Positions 9,212-17,878 of a stretch of 64,000 bases of DNA are shown here, piece by piece (the first letter of the stretch is position 1; every line of letters starts with the position of its first letter). Both the position numbers and the translations under genes were made by a program. Source of the stretch: Thioalkalivibrio sp. ALJ21 (GTDB taxonomy: Bacteria > Pseudomonadota > Gammaproteobacteria > Ectothiorhodospirales > Ectothiorhodospiraceae); the NCBI RefSeq assembly GCF_000378605.1, contig NZ_KB905157.1, positions 247,773-311,772 of the forward strand, in the 5' to 3' direction. Below the pieces are notes generated by a model. That model saw only the letters and a list, made by a program, of their open reading frames with translations, searched no databases and was not told the DNA's origin.

Positions 9212-10209
9212 TCGATCAGCCCCGCTTCACGGAAATAGCGTTGAGCCCCCGGATGCAGAGGGGCCGACAGTCCTTCGTCCACCATCGTCTCGCGCTCCAG
9301 CGGGCCAAAGGCCGGATGCAGGCCGCGAAAGGTCTCGAAGTTCTCGAACACCGCGCGAGTGATCTCGTAGACCGCGCGTTCCGAGGTGCGGGTCGAGGTC
9401 ACCAGCGTGGCACCGACCCCGTAGGTGTGGATGTCGTCGTCCTGGCCCGGGTAGGTCCCGGCGGGGATCACCGCGCGCAGGTAATAGGGGGTGTCCTCGA
9501 CCAGTTGGTCGACGGTTGCACCCTCGATCGACACCAATCGGGCGTTGCAGGTTGCGATGGGTTCCTGAATCGCAGCCGAGGGGTGGCCGACGGAAAACAC
9601 AAAGGCATCGATGCGGTTGTCGCAAAGCGCCTGGGCCTGTTCGCGCGAGGGCAGTTCACTCACCCGGCGAAAAGTGTCCTGGTCCCAGCCCAGTGCATCC
9701 ATCAGTTCTTCCATCAGGATGCGCTGGCCCGAGCCCGGATTACCGATGTTGACGCGCTTGCCGGGCAGGTCATCCAGCCCCTCGATGTCTGCGTCAGGAC
9801 GCACTACCAGGGTGAGGGGTTCGGCATGCAGGCTGAACGCCGCTCGTAGATGGGGGGCGGGGCCAAACTCCTCGAAACGCCCGGAGCCTCGATAGGCGTG
9901 GTGCTGCAGGTCCGACTGCGCGACACCAAAGTCCATGTCGCCCGAGCGGATCATGTTGAGATTGAATACCGAGCCGCCGGTGCTCTCCGCTGTGCAGCGC
10001 ATCCCGTGCTCGTCGCGGCGGGTGTTGAACAGGCGACACAGGTGCTGGCCTGCCGGGTAATACACCCCGGTGACCCCGCCGGTGCCGATATTGATGAAGC
10101 GCGATTCGGCCTGCGCGGTGGTGGCCAGCAGCAGGCTGACCAGGGTGAGCACTGGCAGCAGGCGTTGCAGCCATCGCCGGTCGGCCCTCGGCACACTGGA
10201 TCGATTCAT
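9208..10209 (-). CDS. TAXI-family TRAP transporter solute-binding protein
   Basis: A 333-residue periplasmic binding protein. Residues 1 to about 33 form a signal peptide (basic start, hydrophobic LLPVLTLVSLLLATTAQA, cleavage after AQA). The mature start INIGTGGVTGVYYPAG is the hallmark of the TAXI group. ATG 10209 is preceded by GGAGGG; the longer frame to 10392 has no such site. It is the first gene of the transporter operon and is translationally coupled to the permease. Ligand is not predictable; TAXI proteins studied elsewhere bind glutamate, 2-oxoglutarate or other acids. Confidence 0.9.
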   Translation of the reverse strand: MNRSSVPRADRRWLQRLLPVLTLVSLLLATTAQAESRFINIGTGGVTGVYYPAGQHLCRLFNTRRDEHGMRCTAESTGGSVFNLNMIRSGDMDFGVAQSDLQHHAYRGSGRFEEFGPAPHLRAAFSLHAEPLTLVVRPDADIEGLDDLPGKRVNIGNPGSGQRILMEELMDALGWDQDTFRRVSELPSREQAQALCDNRIDAFVFSVGHPSAAIQEPIATCNARLVSIEGATVDQLVEDTPYYLRAVIPAGTYPGQDDDIHTYGVGATLVTSTRTSERAVYEITRAVFENFETFRGLHPAFGPLERETMVDEGLSAPLHPGAQRYFREAGLIE

Positions 10210-10386
10210 ACGCCCTCCGGGGTCATGCCGGGAACGAATCGCGGCAGTGCCGAGGATTCTAGGGAGACGTCGATCAAATAGCACGTTCGCATTCAGGTCG
10301 ATTGTGCCTGCGGGCGGGGACGATGGGGGCAGCCTCGCCTTCGGATATCCGTGGTCCTGTGCAGGTGACTCTTCAAGCAGGATCAA

Positions 10387-10410
10387 GGACACGCCCGACA
10401 GGCGTGCCCT
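10387..10410 (-). terminator. Weak hairpin downstream of PEP-CTERM gene 1
   Basis: GGACACGCCC (10387-10396) pairs with GGCGTGCCCT (10401-10410). On the minus strand this lies about 35 nt past the stop of the first PEP-CTERM gene, followed by a short TTG-rich stretch. The rest of 10210-10445 shows no gene. Confidence 0.35.
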
Positions 10411-10445
10411 TTATGGCGCGCGGCGACGGGCCGCGGTGTGTTTGG

Positions 10446-11093
10446 CTAGGCCGGAAAACGGGACCCCTGAAGCCGGTTTCGGCGAAGCATCAGCCCGAGC
10501 AGGCCGAGCCCCAGGCCCATCAGCAGCATCGTCTTCGGTTCGGGGACGGTGCCGACCGCGCCCGAACGGTAATAGACGCTGATATGCGAGATGTTGCGTG
10601 TAGCCGCGCCCGGATAGCTGAAGGGCGGTTGGGTGAAGGGCGAGCTGTATTCACCGTTCATCCCGGTCATCAGGAAGCCGACCAGGTTGGTGCCGCTGCC
10701 ATGGCTGAACACGAACAGCAGGTCTCCATAGTCCCATTCGGAATCGAGGCTCCATTGCCCGTTGTGGCGATTGCCATCAAAGCTGGCGAGGGTCGAGCTG
10801 TTCGACCCGGGGGAGGTCCAGCGGCCGTCGAACAGCCAGTCGCTGATCCCGAAGAACCCGGTATCGCCCGCGGTATTCACCAGCCAGTTCGAAGGGTCCC
10901 CAATGGTGGAGTCGGTCGCGGCGCCATCCAGTGGCGACAGGATCTGGCAGCCGATATTGCTGGTAACTGCATCGCCGACACTGCCGGGCAGGGTGTTGCA
11001 GTCCAGAAGGGCGGCGTGAGTGGCTCCGGAGAGCGACAGGCTCAGTACGAGCAGCGCCCCGGTCAGGAACGAGGGCAAAGGCTTGCATGACAT
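10446..11093 (-). CDS. PEP-CTERM sorting domain protein (paralogue 1)
   Basis: A 215-residue exported protein. A signal peptide (about residues 1-27, ending THA) is followed by an extracellular domain and a C-terminal PEP-CTERM tail: VPEPKTMLLMGLGLGLLG and then RRNR. Exosortase would recognise the tail and the protein would be released at the surface or into the matrix. The middle shares many positions with the next gene (SNIGCQ, PLDG, NTAG, GFFGISDW, FDGRW), so the two are tandem paralogues of unknown function. A sigma-54-type promoter lies about 113 bp upstream. No exosortase gene is in the window. Confidence 0.9.
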   Translation of the reverse strand: MSCKPLPSFLTGALLVLSLSLSGATHAALLDCNTLPGSVGDAVTSNIGCQILSPLDGAATDSTIGDPSNWLVNTAGDTGFFGISDWLFDGRWTSPGSNSSTLASFDGNRHNGQWSLDSEWDYGDLLFVFSHGSGTNLVGFLMTGMNGEYSSPFTQPPFSYPGAATRNISHISVYYRSGAVGTVPEPKTMLLMGLGLGLLGLMLRRNRLQGSRFPA

Positions 11094-11205
11094 CGGGCAT
11101 ACCTCCGTGGGACGGGAGTCCCTCCATGGTTTTCAGTGTTTCCCTCATGAATGCGGCTGTGGCAGACCTCGCCCGAAAGTGCCATCACTCACAAAGCGGG
11201 AATAC

Positions 11206-11221
11206 AGCACGCTTCGTGCCA
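11206..11221 (-). promoter_or_regulatory. Sigma-54-type promoter of PEP-CTERM gene 1
   Basis: Read on the minus strand: TGGCAC, five bases, GTGCT. This matches the -24/-12 consensus TGGCAC-N5-TTGC(A/T) with one mismatch and keeps the invariant GG and GC. It is about 113 bp before the ATG and 86 bp from an upstream box. Confidence 0.65.
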
Positions 11222-11306
11222 CATTCGATGGGGAGGGGAGATTGGCTCGATGAAACAATCGCTTGCAGGTATTGCTGTGGCGGAGGCGGTCGCCGACTGT
11301 GGCCGA

Positions 11307-11324
11307 GGTGTAAAAAAGCCGGAC
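11307..11324 (+). promoter_or_regulatory. Upstream box 1 (PEP-CTERM-box-like)
   Basis: GGTGTAAAAAAGCCGGAC. With boxes 2 and 3 it gives the consensus GGTGTAAARAARCNNGAC. It lies 86 bp upstream of the sigma-54-type promoter of the first PEP-CTERM gene, a normal distance for an enhancer-binding regulator. Its A-tract also forms the T-tract of a minus-strand hairpin, so a second role as terminator is possible. Confidence 0.55.
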
Positions 11325-11334
11325 ATGTCCGGCT
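11311..11334 (-). terminator. 18-bp perfect palindrome followed by T6
   Basis: AGCCGGACATGTCCGGCT (11317-11334) is a perfect palindrome. On the minus strand it is followed by TTTTTT, which makes a good intrinsic terminator about 90 nt past the stop of the second PEP-CTERM gene. It overlaps upstream box 1. Confidence 0.5.
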
Positions 11335-11374
11335 GAGGTGAGTCATTCACTACCGGTCAGCAGACCGGAACGAA

Positions 11375-11401
11375 ATGATGGCGCCACATGGGCGCCATCA
11401 T
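11375..11401 (-). terminator. Hairpin downstream of PEP-CTERM gene 2
   Basis: An 11-bp perfect stem, ATGATGGCGCC / GGCGCCATCAT, with a 5-nt loop. It begins 22 nt past the stop of the second PEP-CTERM gene and is followed on the minus strand by a short T-rich run. A smaller hairpin (CCGGTC/GACCGG, 11353-11368) follows. Confidence 0.5.
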
Positions 11402-11422
11402 GGTTGGGGTGAGCAGAACCGA

Positions 11423-12100
11423 TCAGGCTGCCATCGTGTCCTTGCGTGACTTCCGGCGGAACGCGATGCCGAGCAGCCCCAGTCCCAGGCCCACCAGCAG
11501 CAGGGTGTGAGGTTCGGGGACATGGCCACCGGGGCGGTAGTAGATGCTGACATGGGAGATGTCGCGATCGTTTCCTGCCCCCGGCAGCGGGAACGGCGGG
11601 CTGCTGAAGGGCGTGGAATAGGAGCCGCTATAACCGGTGATCAGGTAGCCAACCAGGTTCGTGTTGCCGCCGTCCTTGAACAGGAACAGGAGGTCACCGT
11701 AGACGAAGCTCGGATCGAGTGTCCAAGTGCCGCTCAGAGAGTGGCCATCCAGGGTGACTAGGTTGAGTGTCGGGTCCGCCGGGTCAAACTCCAGCGGATC
11801 GCCGTTGCTGTCGGGCGGGTCTTCCCAACGACCATCGAACTGCCAGTCACTGATGCCGAAAAACCCCGTGCCACCGGCGGTGTTGACGATCCAGTTGGCT
11901 GAGTCGCCGCCCACGGGGTCGTTCGCATTGCCATCGAGTGGCTGGAGTACCTGGCAGCCGATGTTGCTGGTAACACGATCCTCGAGGCCCCCGTCAAGGC
12001 TGGCGCAGCTGAGCAACGAAGCCTGTGCGGCGCCGGAAAGGCCCAGGCCTAACAACAGGGCGGCACTCGCGAGATAGGGTGTAATACGTTTGGGTTTCAT
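11423..12100 (-). CDS. PEP-CTERM sorting domain protein (paralogue 2)
   Basis: A 225-residue exported protein with a signal peptide (about 1-27, LGLGLSGAAQA), a surface domain and a C-terminal VPEPHTLLLVGLGLGLLG membrane segment with a basic RRKSRK tail. It is a tandem paralogue of the gene that follows, differing mainly by an Asp/Pro-rich insertion (about residues 95-113). ATG 12100 is preceded by GGAAGG; the longer frame to 12265 would run through the promoter. It has its own sigma-54-type promoter and two upstream boxes, so the two paralogues are separate transcription units under the same control. Function unknown; matrix or surface attachment is the usual suggestion for this class. Confidence 0.9.
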   Translation of the reverse strand: MKPKRITPYLASAALLLGLGLSGAAQASLLSCASLDGGLEDRVTSNIGCQVLQPLDGNANDPVGGDSANWIVNTAGGTGFFGISDWQFDGRWEDPPDSNGDPLEFDPADPTLNLVTLDGHSLSGTWTLDPSFVYGDLLFLFKDGGNTNLVGYLITGYSGSYSTPFSSPPFPLPGAGNDRDISHVSIYYRPGGHVPEPHTLLLVGLGLGLLGIAFRRKSRKDTMAA

Positions 12101-12182
12101 TCGATGCACCTTCCCTGGGAATAGCCCCCTGGGTGGCTTGCGCGGATCCGGCCCATCCGGTCCTTGTGCATGCAGGGGGGTA

Positions 12183-12198
12183 TGCAGAAACGGTGCCA
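12183..12198 (-). promoter_or_regulatory. Sigma-54-type promoter of PEP-CTERM gene 2
   Basis: Read on the minus strand: TGGCAC, CGTTT, CTGCA. One mismatch to TGGCAC-N5-TTGCA, with GG and GC in register. It lies 83 bp before the ATG and 83 bp from upstream box 2. Confidence 0.7.
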
Positions 12199-12280
12199 TG
12201 CGGGCCCGGTGCAAGAATCCATACGCAAAACATATGGATAGGCGAATGTCGCCGTTGTCGGGCATGGCGCTAAGGGTATG

Positions 12281-12298
12281 GGTGTAAAAAAGCGTGAC
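12281..12298 (+). promoter_or_regulatory. Upstream box 2 (PEP-CTERM-box-like)
   Basis: GGTGTAAAAAAGCGTGAC, 83 bp upstream of the sigma-54-type promoter of PEP-CTERM gene 2. It shares at least 15 of 18 positions with boxes 1 and 3 and has the same orientation relative to the promoter. Confidence 0.6.
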
Positions 12299-12390
12299 GC
12301 CGTTTGGCCGTCCATTTGGGTGACAGGCCTAGTGCGCACGTGGTTAGAAGGCGGTGGCCGTATGCCGTTTCCCACGCCGGTCCGAGATCG

Positions 12391-12408
12391 GGTGTAAAGA
12401 AACAGGAC
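12391..12408 (+). promoter_or_regulatory. Upstream box 3 (PEP-CTERM-box-like)
   Basis: GGTGTAAAGAAACAGGAC, 110 bp beyond box 2 (about ten helical turns) in the same orientation. It could be a second activator site for PEP-CTERM gene 2 or serve a rightward promoter towards glyA. The remainder of 12300-12480 shows no gene. Confidence 0.5.
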
Positions 12409-12505
12409 ACTAATGGTATGTACGGGGCGCATCGGTTGGCCTCGCTACCGCGCCGGCCTCGTGAAAGAACGGAAACTCGTCTAGGCAATTGAAAAAAAGG
12501 AGATA

Positions 12506-12568
12506 ATGTCGGTATTGCGTGGTGTGCCGAATTGCGGGTGGCGGGGCCTTGCCGGGGTGGCCGCCTGA
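12506..12568 (+). other. Possible 20-codon leader ORF before glyA
   Basis: AAGGAG at 12498-12503 is followed closely by ATG 12506 and a 20-codon frame ([20 protein letters not shown]) ending in TGA. GCGGGGC (12541-12547) can pair with GCCCCGC (12575-12581). It may be a leader peptide with an attenuator-like hairpin, or chance. Its end overlaps the proposed glyA -35 element, which argues against it as part of the glyA transcript. Confidence 0.2.
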
Positions 12569-12593
12569 AAAAAAGCCCCGCATCCCCTATCAT
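12565..12593 (+). promoter_or_regulatory. Putative sigma-70 promoter of glyA
   Basis: CTGAAA (12565-12570), a 17-bp spacer, TATCAT (12588-12593): four and five matches out of six. Transcription would start near 12600, giving an untranslated leader of about 90 nt. Confidence 0.45.
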
Positions 12594-12686
12594 TACGCGT
12601 CTTTGTTTCCCCCTTCCCAGGCCTGCGCCGGTGAGTCGGCGCGCCGGGAAACCGAATCCACGAAAGTAATGAAACGGGAGATCCGA

Positions 12687-13946
<1,260 letters not shown>

Positions 13947-13968
13947 CGCGGCGTAGCGGCGGCCTGCC

Positions 13969-14520
13969 ATGCGCTGCCCGGCCTGTGGCGCTCAGGACAC
14001 CCGCGTGGTCGACTCGCGGGTGGCCGGCCCGGAGCAGGAACAGATTCGGCGGCGGCGCGAGTGCCGCGAGTGCCGGGCGCGCTTTACCACCTTCGAGCGG
14101 GCGGAGTTCAGCCTGCCGCGGGTGGTCAAGCGCTCCGGCGAGCGTGTCGCCTTCGACGAGGACAAGCTGCGCAGCGGTCTGCGCCGGGCGCTGCACAAGC
14201 GCCCGGTGAAGACCGAGGATGTCGAGCGCGTGATCGACGACATCAAGCGGCAGCTCGCCTCTCTGGCGGCCCCCGAGGTCAAGTCCGACCGCATTGGCGA
14301 GATGGTATTGGCGGCCTTGCATGCCCTGGACCATGTGGCCTATATCCGTTTTGCCTCCATCTATCTGAGCTTTGCCAGCGTGCAGTCCTTCCGCGAGGCC
14401 ATCGAACGGCTCGAGGATGACCTGACGCCGGAGATGCGCCGTTCGCAGCTGCGCCTGATCGATGAGGGGCTCGCCGACACGGACGCCTCCGCGCCGGGGG
14501 ATTCGCAGGAGGGCAGTTGA
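13969..14520 (+). CDS. nrdR: Transcriptional repressor NrdR
   Basis: A 183-residue ATP/dATP-sensing repressor of ribonucleotide reductase genes. The N-terminal zinc ribbon has C3, C6, C32 and C35, followed by an ATP-cone (about residues 48-138). The C-terminal tail after the cone (about 140-183) is a little longer than the usual family length of 150-160 residues and is acidic. It lies 22 bp after glyA and overlaps ribD by one base, so glyA, nrdR and the rib genes probably form one operon. Confidence 0.95.
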   Translation: MRCPACGAQDTRVVDSRVAGPEQEQIRRRRECRECRARFTTFERAEFSLPRVVKRSGERVAFDEDKLRSGLRRALHKRPVKTEDVERVIDDIKRQLASLAAPEVKSDRIGEMVLAALHALDHVAYIRFASIYLSFASVQSFREAIERLEDDLTPEMRRSQLRLIDEGLADTDASAPGDSQEGS

Positions 14521-15695
14521 TGGCACAGCCGGGACACGAGCAGGTGGTGGAGGATCGACTCCACATGGTGCGGGCGCTGGAGCTGGCCGATCGTGGCCGC
14601 TTCAGTGCCGATCCCAATCCTCGGGTGGGCTGCGTGCTGGTGCGCGATGGCGAGGTCGTCGGAGAGGGGCTGCATTGGCGCGCCGGCGAGCCGCACGCTG
14701 AGGTGAACGCCCTGCACGCGGCCGGCCAAGCCGCGCGCGGGGCCACCGTCTATGTGACGCTCGAGCCATGCAGCCACCACGGCCGCACCCCTCCCTGTAC
14801 CGAGGCGCTGATTCAGGCCGGTGTGGCCCGGGTGGTGATCGCGATGCAGGACCCGAATCCGCAAGTCTGTGGTGGCGGCATGGAGGCCCTGCGCGCGGCC
14901 GGGGTCGAGGTCGAAACTGGTGTGCTCGAGGCCGAGGCACGGGCGTTGAACCCAGGCTTTGTCCAGCGCATGGAGCAGGGACGCCCCTGGGTCCGGATCA
15001 AGCTGGCGGCCAGCCTGGATGGGCGTACGGCGATGGCCTCGGGCGAGTCGCGCTGGATTACCGGCGAGGCGGCACGCCGCGACGTACAGCTGTGGCGCGC
15101 GCGTGCCGGGGCGATCCTGACCGGCAGCGGCACCGTGGTGGCCGACGACCCGCGCCTGACCGTGCGCATGAAGCCGCACCAGCTGGCCGCCCAGGCCGGT
15201 TTTCCCGATGACCCGCACTACTCGGACCTGCCCACCCGGCAGCCGCTCAGGGTGATCCTGGATGCCCGGCTGCGCACGCCCCCCGGCGCCCAGATCCTGA
15301 AGAGCGGCCCCGTCTGGATCCTGACCGGTCCGGATGCAGCACGCTCGCCGGCAGCCGATACCCTGCGCGGGCATGGCGCCGATGTCCGGCCGGTCGCGCT
15401 GGCCAGCGACTCGCCCGAGGGCGGGCTGGATCTCGGCGAGGTACTGGCGGAATTGGCACGGGCCGAAGTCAACGAACTGCATGTGGAGTCCGGCCCGGGC
15501 CTCGCCGGGGCCCTGGCCCGCGGGGGCTGGGTGGACGAGTGGCTGCTGTACCAGGCGCCGTTGCTGCTGGGCTCGAGTGCTCGCCCGCTGGTGGAATGGC
15601 CGCTGGCGCGCATGGACGAGCGCGCGGAACTGGAGATCCTCGAGAGCCGCTGGGTCGGCGACAGCCTGCGCCTGCGGGCCCGCCCGCGCACCTGA
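14520..15695 (+). CDS. ribD: Bifunctional riboflavin deaminase/reductase RibD
   Basis: A 391-residue enzyme catalysing the second and third steps of riboflavin synthesis. The N-terminal deaminase has the zinc motif H59-A-E61 and PCSHHGRTPPC (C84, C93). The C-terminal part (about 150-390) is the NADPH-dependent reductase, with RPWVRIKLAASLDG at the junction. ATG 14520 overlaps the nrdR stop (TGATG) and is preceded by GGAGGG at 14506-14511. A 136-bp gap separates it from ribE; no FMN riboswitch is recognisable in it. Confidence 0.95.
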   Translation: MAQPGHEQVVEDRLHMVRALELADRGRFSADPNPRVGCVLVRDGEVVGEGLHWRAGEPHAEVNALHAAGQAARGATVYVTLEPCSHHGRTPPCTEALIQAGVARVVIAMQDPNPQVCGGGMEALRAAGVEVETGVLEAEARALNPGFVQRMEQGRPWVRIKLAASLDGRTAMASGESRWITGEAARRDVQLWRARAGAILTGSGTVVADDPRLTVRMKPHQLAAQAGFPDDPHYSDLPTRQPLRVILDARLRTPPGAQILKSGPVWILTGPDAARSPAADTLRGHGADVRPVALASDSPEGGLDLGEVLAELARAEVNELHVESGPGLAGALARGGWVDEWLLYQAPLLLGSSARPLVEWPLARMDERAELEILESRWVGDSLRLRARPRT

Positions 15696-15831
15696 GGGGC
15701 TGACCGCTCGGCGTCTCTCCAGGCTAAACCCATACGCCCACCGTCGTGTGGTGCGAAGTCCTTCATGTTTCCCTAAGATGGGCGGCTCGCGGCACCCCCT
15801 CCCGGGGCGGCCTGCAACCGAAACAAGGCCC

Positions 15832-16515
15832 ATGTTCACCGGAATTATCGAGACCCTTGGCAGCCTGGATCGCCTGACCCCCAGCGGCGGCGACGTGCGC
15901 CTGTACGTGAATGCCCCCGGGATGGACCTGTCGGACACGCGCCTGGGCGACTCCATTGCGGTCAATGGCGTGTGTCTGACCGTGACCGACCTGACGGGCG
16001 CGGGCTTCGCCGCCGACGTCTCGCGCGAGTCCCTGAACGTGACCACGCTGGGCGGGCTGGGGCCCGGCGACCGGGTCAACCTGGAGCGGGCCCTGGCCCT
16101 GGGCGACCGCCTCGGCGGCCACATGGTCTCGGGTCACGTCGATGGCGTGGGCGAGGTGGTCGCGATGGAGCCGGACGCACGCTCTACCCGCGTGCGCTGT
16201 CGCGCCCCCGCCGCCCTGGCGCGCTACATCGCGGCGAAGGGCTCGATCACCATCGACGGCACCAGCCTGACCGTGAACCGGGTCGACGGGGCCGAGTTCG
16301 AGGTCAACATCATCCCCCACACCTGGTCGCTGACCCGCTTCTCCGTGTACGCGGTGGGTACGCCGGTGAATCTGGAGGTCGACCTGATCGCCCGCTACCT
16401 GGAACGGTTGATGCTGGGCGAGCGCGCGGCCGAGCCGGGCACGGACGCCGGCGATCTGTCCGAGGCCTGGCTGGCCGAACAGGGCTTCCCCAATCATCCC
16501 GGGCCGCGCGACTGA
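15832..16515 (+). CDS. ribE: Riboflavin synthase alpha chain RibE
   Basis: A 227-residue enzyme that dismutates two 6,7-dimethyl-8-ribityllumazine molecules into riboflavin. It starts with MFTGIIE and has two lumazine-binding repeats: residues 1 to about 97 (SVAVNGVCLTV-type motif, here SIAVNGVCLTV) and about 98-200 (SITIDGTSLTVNRV). A roughly 25-residue acidic tail extends beyond the second repeat. ATG 15832 follows AAGG. It lies 27 bp before ribBX in the same operon. Confidence 0.95.
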   Translation: MFTGIIETLGSLDRLTPSGGDVRLYVNAPGMDLSDTRLGDSIAVNGVCLTVTDLTGAGFAADVSRESLNVTTLGGLGPGDRVNLERALALGDRLGGHMVSGHVDGVGEVVAMEPDARSTRVRCRAPAALARYIAAKGSITIDGTSLTVNRVDGAEFEVNIIPHTWSLTRFSVYAVGTPVNLEVDLIARYLERLMLGERAAEPGTDAGDLSEAWLAEQGFPNHPGPRD

Positions 16516-16542
16516 GCGCAGGGCCCCCGACCGAAGGCACGC

Positions 16543-17649
16543 ATGGAATTTTCCAATACCGAAACCATCCTCGAGGAACTGCAGGCCGGCCGCATGGTGG
16601 TCATCGTCGACGACGAAGACCGCGAGAACGAGGGCGATCTGCTGATGCTCGCCTCGCATGTGCGCCCCGAGGACATCAACTTCATGGCCAAGTATGGCCG
16701 CGGGCTGATCTGCCTGACGCTGACCCGCGAGCGCTGCAAGCAGCTCGCGCTGCCGCTGATGGTGACCGACACCAACGACGTGCACGGCACCAACTTCACG
16801 CTGTCGATCGAGGCCGCCGAGGGCGTGACCACCGGCATCTCTGCCTATGATCGCGCGCACACCATCCGCACGGCCGTGGCCCCGAACGCCCAGCCGGGCG
16901 ACATTGTCCAGCCGGGGCATGTGTTCCCGCTGATGGCGCAGCCGGGCGGGGTGATCGTGCGCGCCGGCCATACCGAGGCCGGCTGCGACCTCGCGCGCCT
17001 GGCCGGGGCCGAGCCGGCCGCGGTGATCGTGGAGATCCTCAACGAGGACGGCACCATGGCGCGGCGCCCGGACCTCGAGCGCTTCTGTGCCGAACACGAC
17101 CTGAAGATGGGCACGATCGAGGACCTGATCCGCTACCGCATCGAGAACGAAAAGACCGTTCAGCGCGTCTCGGAGCGCCCGTTCCCGACCGCACATGGCG
17201 AGTTCCGCTTGCTGTCATTCCAGGACGAGGTCGACCATCAACTGCACTTTGCGCTGGTGCGCGGCGAGCCGAAGCCGGAGCAGGACACCCTGGTGCGCGT
17301 GCATCTGGAAAACACCTTGCACGACACCCTGGGCTATGCCGGCCCCGATCGTGGCTGGCCGCTGGACGATGCCCTGCGCCGCATCGACGAGGCGGGCGAG
17401 GGGGTCGTGGTGGTGCTGCGCAAGCACGAGAGCGCCGAGGCCCTGGCACAGCGCCTGGAACAGCTCGGGCAGCCGCCGCAGGAGGAGCGCGGCGGGCGCG
17501 AGAATTCGGCCGAGTGGCGCATGTACGGCATTGGTGCGCAGATCCTGGCGGACTGCGGCGTGGGCCGCATGCAGCTGATGTCCGCGCCCAAGCGCTTCCA
17601 TGGCCTGGGCGGTTTCGGGCTCGAGGTCGTCGACTACATTCACGAGTAG
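16543..17649 (+). CDS. ribB: DHBP synthase with degenerate GTP cyclohydrolase II domain (RibBX type)
   Basis: A 368-residue two-domain protein. The N-terminal RibB domain (about 1-200) is intact, with DDEDRENEGDL and RAGHTEA, and makes 3,4-dihydroxy-2-butanone 4-phosphate from ribulose 5-phosphate. The C-terminal part is RibA-like but lacks the zinc motif: where RibA has a three-cysteine GDxxGSxRCDCG stretch, this protein reads RVHLENTLHDTLGY. It therefore probably has no GTP cyclohydrolase activity, like RibBX proteins of other proteobacteria. A separate ribA is expected elsewhere. ribH does not follow, unlike the common order. Confidence 0.92.
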   Translation: MEFSNTETILEELQAGRMVVIVDDEDRENEGDLLMLASHVRPEDINFMAKYGRGLICLTLTRERCKQLALPLMVTDTNDVHGTNFTLSIEAAEGVTTGISAYDRAHTIRTAVAPNAQPGDIVQPGHVFPLMAQPGGVIVRAGHTEAGCDLARLAGAEPAAVIVEILNEDGTMARRPDLERFCAEHDLKMGTIEDLIRYRIENEKTVQRVSERPFPTAHGEFRLLSFQDEVDHQLHFALVRGEPKPEQDTLVRVHLENTLHDTLGYAGPDRGWPLDDALRRIDEAGEGVVVVLRKHESAEALAQRLEQLGQPPQEERGGRENSAEWRMYGIGAQILADCGVGRMQLMSAPKRFHGLGGFGLEVVDYIHE

Positions 17650-17710
17650 CCCGGGCCACGAATATCCCGGGGCCGCGAGCAGCGCAGGGCGCTCCTCGTG
17701 CTCGTCCGCG

Positions 17711-17875
17711 CTATATCACCCCGTCCAGGCGCAGGTAGCCGATCAGGAACAGCACGGCCAGCACCCCGGACAGCACGTACAGCCAGTTGGACAGCGTCGG
17801 GTTGTTGGGGCGGCTGAAGAAGGCCGCCCACAGCGCCAGCAGGATCAGGACGAAAAAGAAGAACAGAAATCGCAT
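17711..17875 (-). CDS. 54-residue membrane protein after ygfZ
   Basis: A short frame of 54 residues beginning MRFLFFFFVLILLALWAAFF, with two hydrophobic helices (about 2-20 and 31-48) joined by a short polar loop SRPNNPTLSN. It starts 3 bp after the ygfZ stop on the same strand, which suggests translational coupling. I do not recognise a family. Composition is typical of a real inner-membrane miniprotein and the frame is clean from ATG to TAG. Confidence 0.6.
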   Translation of the reverse strand: MRFLFFFFVLILLALWAAFFSRPNNPTLSNWLYVLSGVLAVLFLIGYLRLDGVI

Positions 17876-17878
17876 GGC

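Noticed and set aside
15696..15831. Possible FMN riboswitch before ribE
   Set aside because: The gap is short and the conserved FMN-element segments are not visible.
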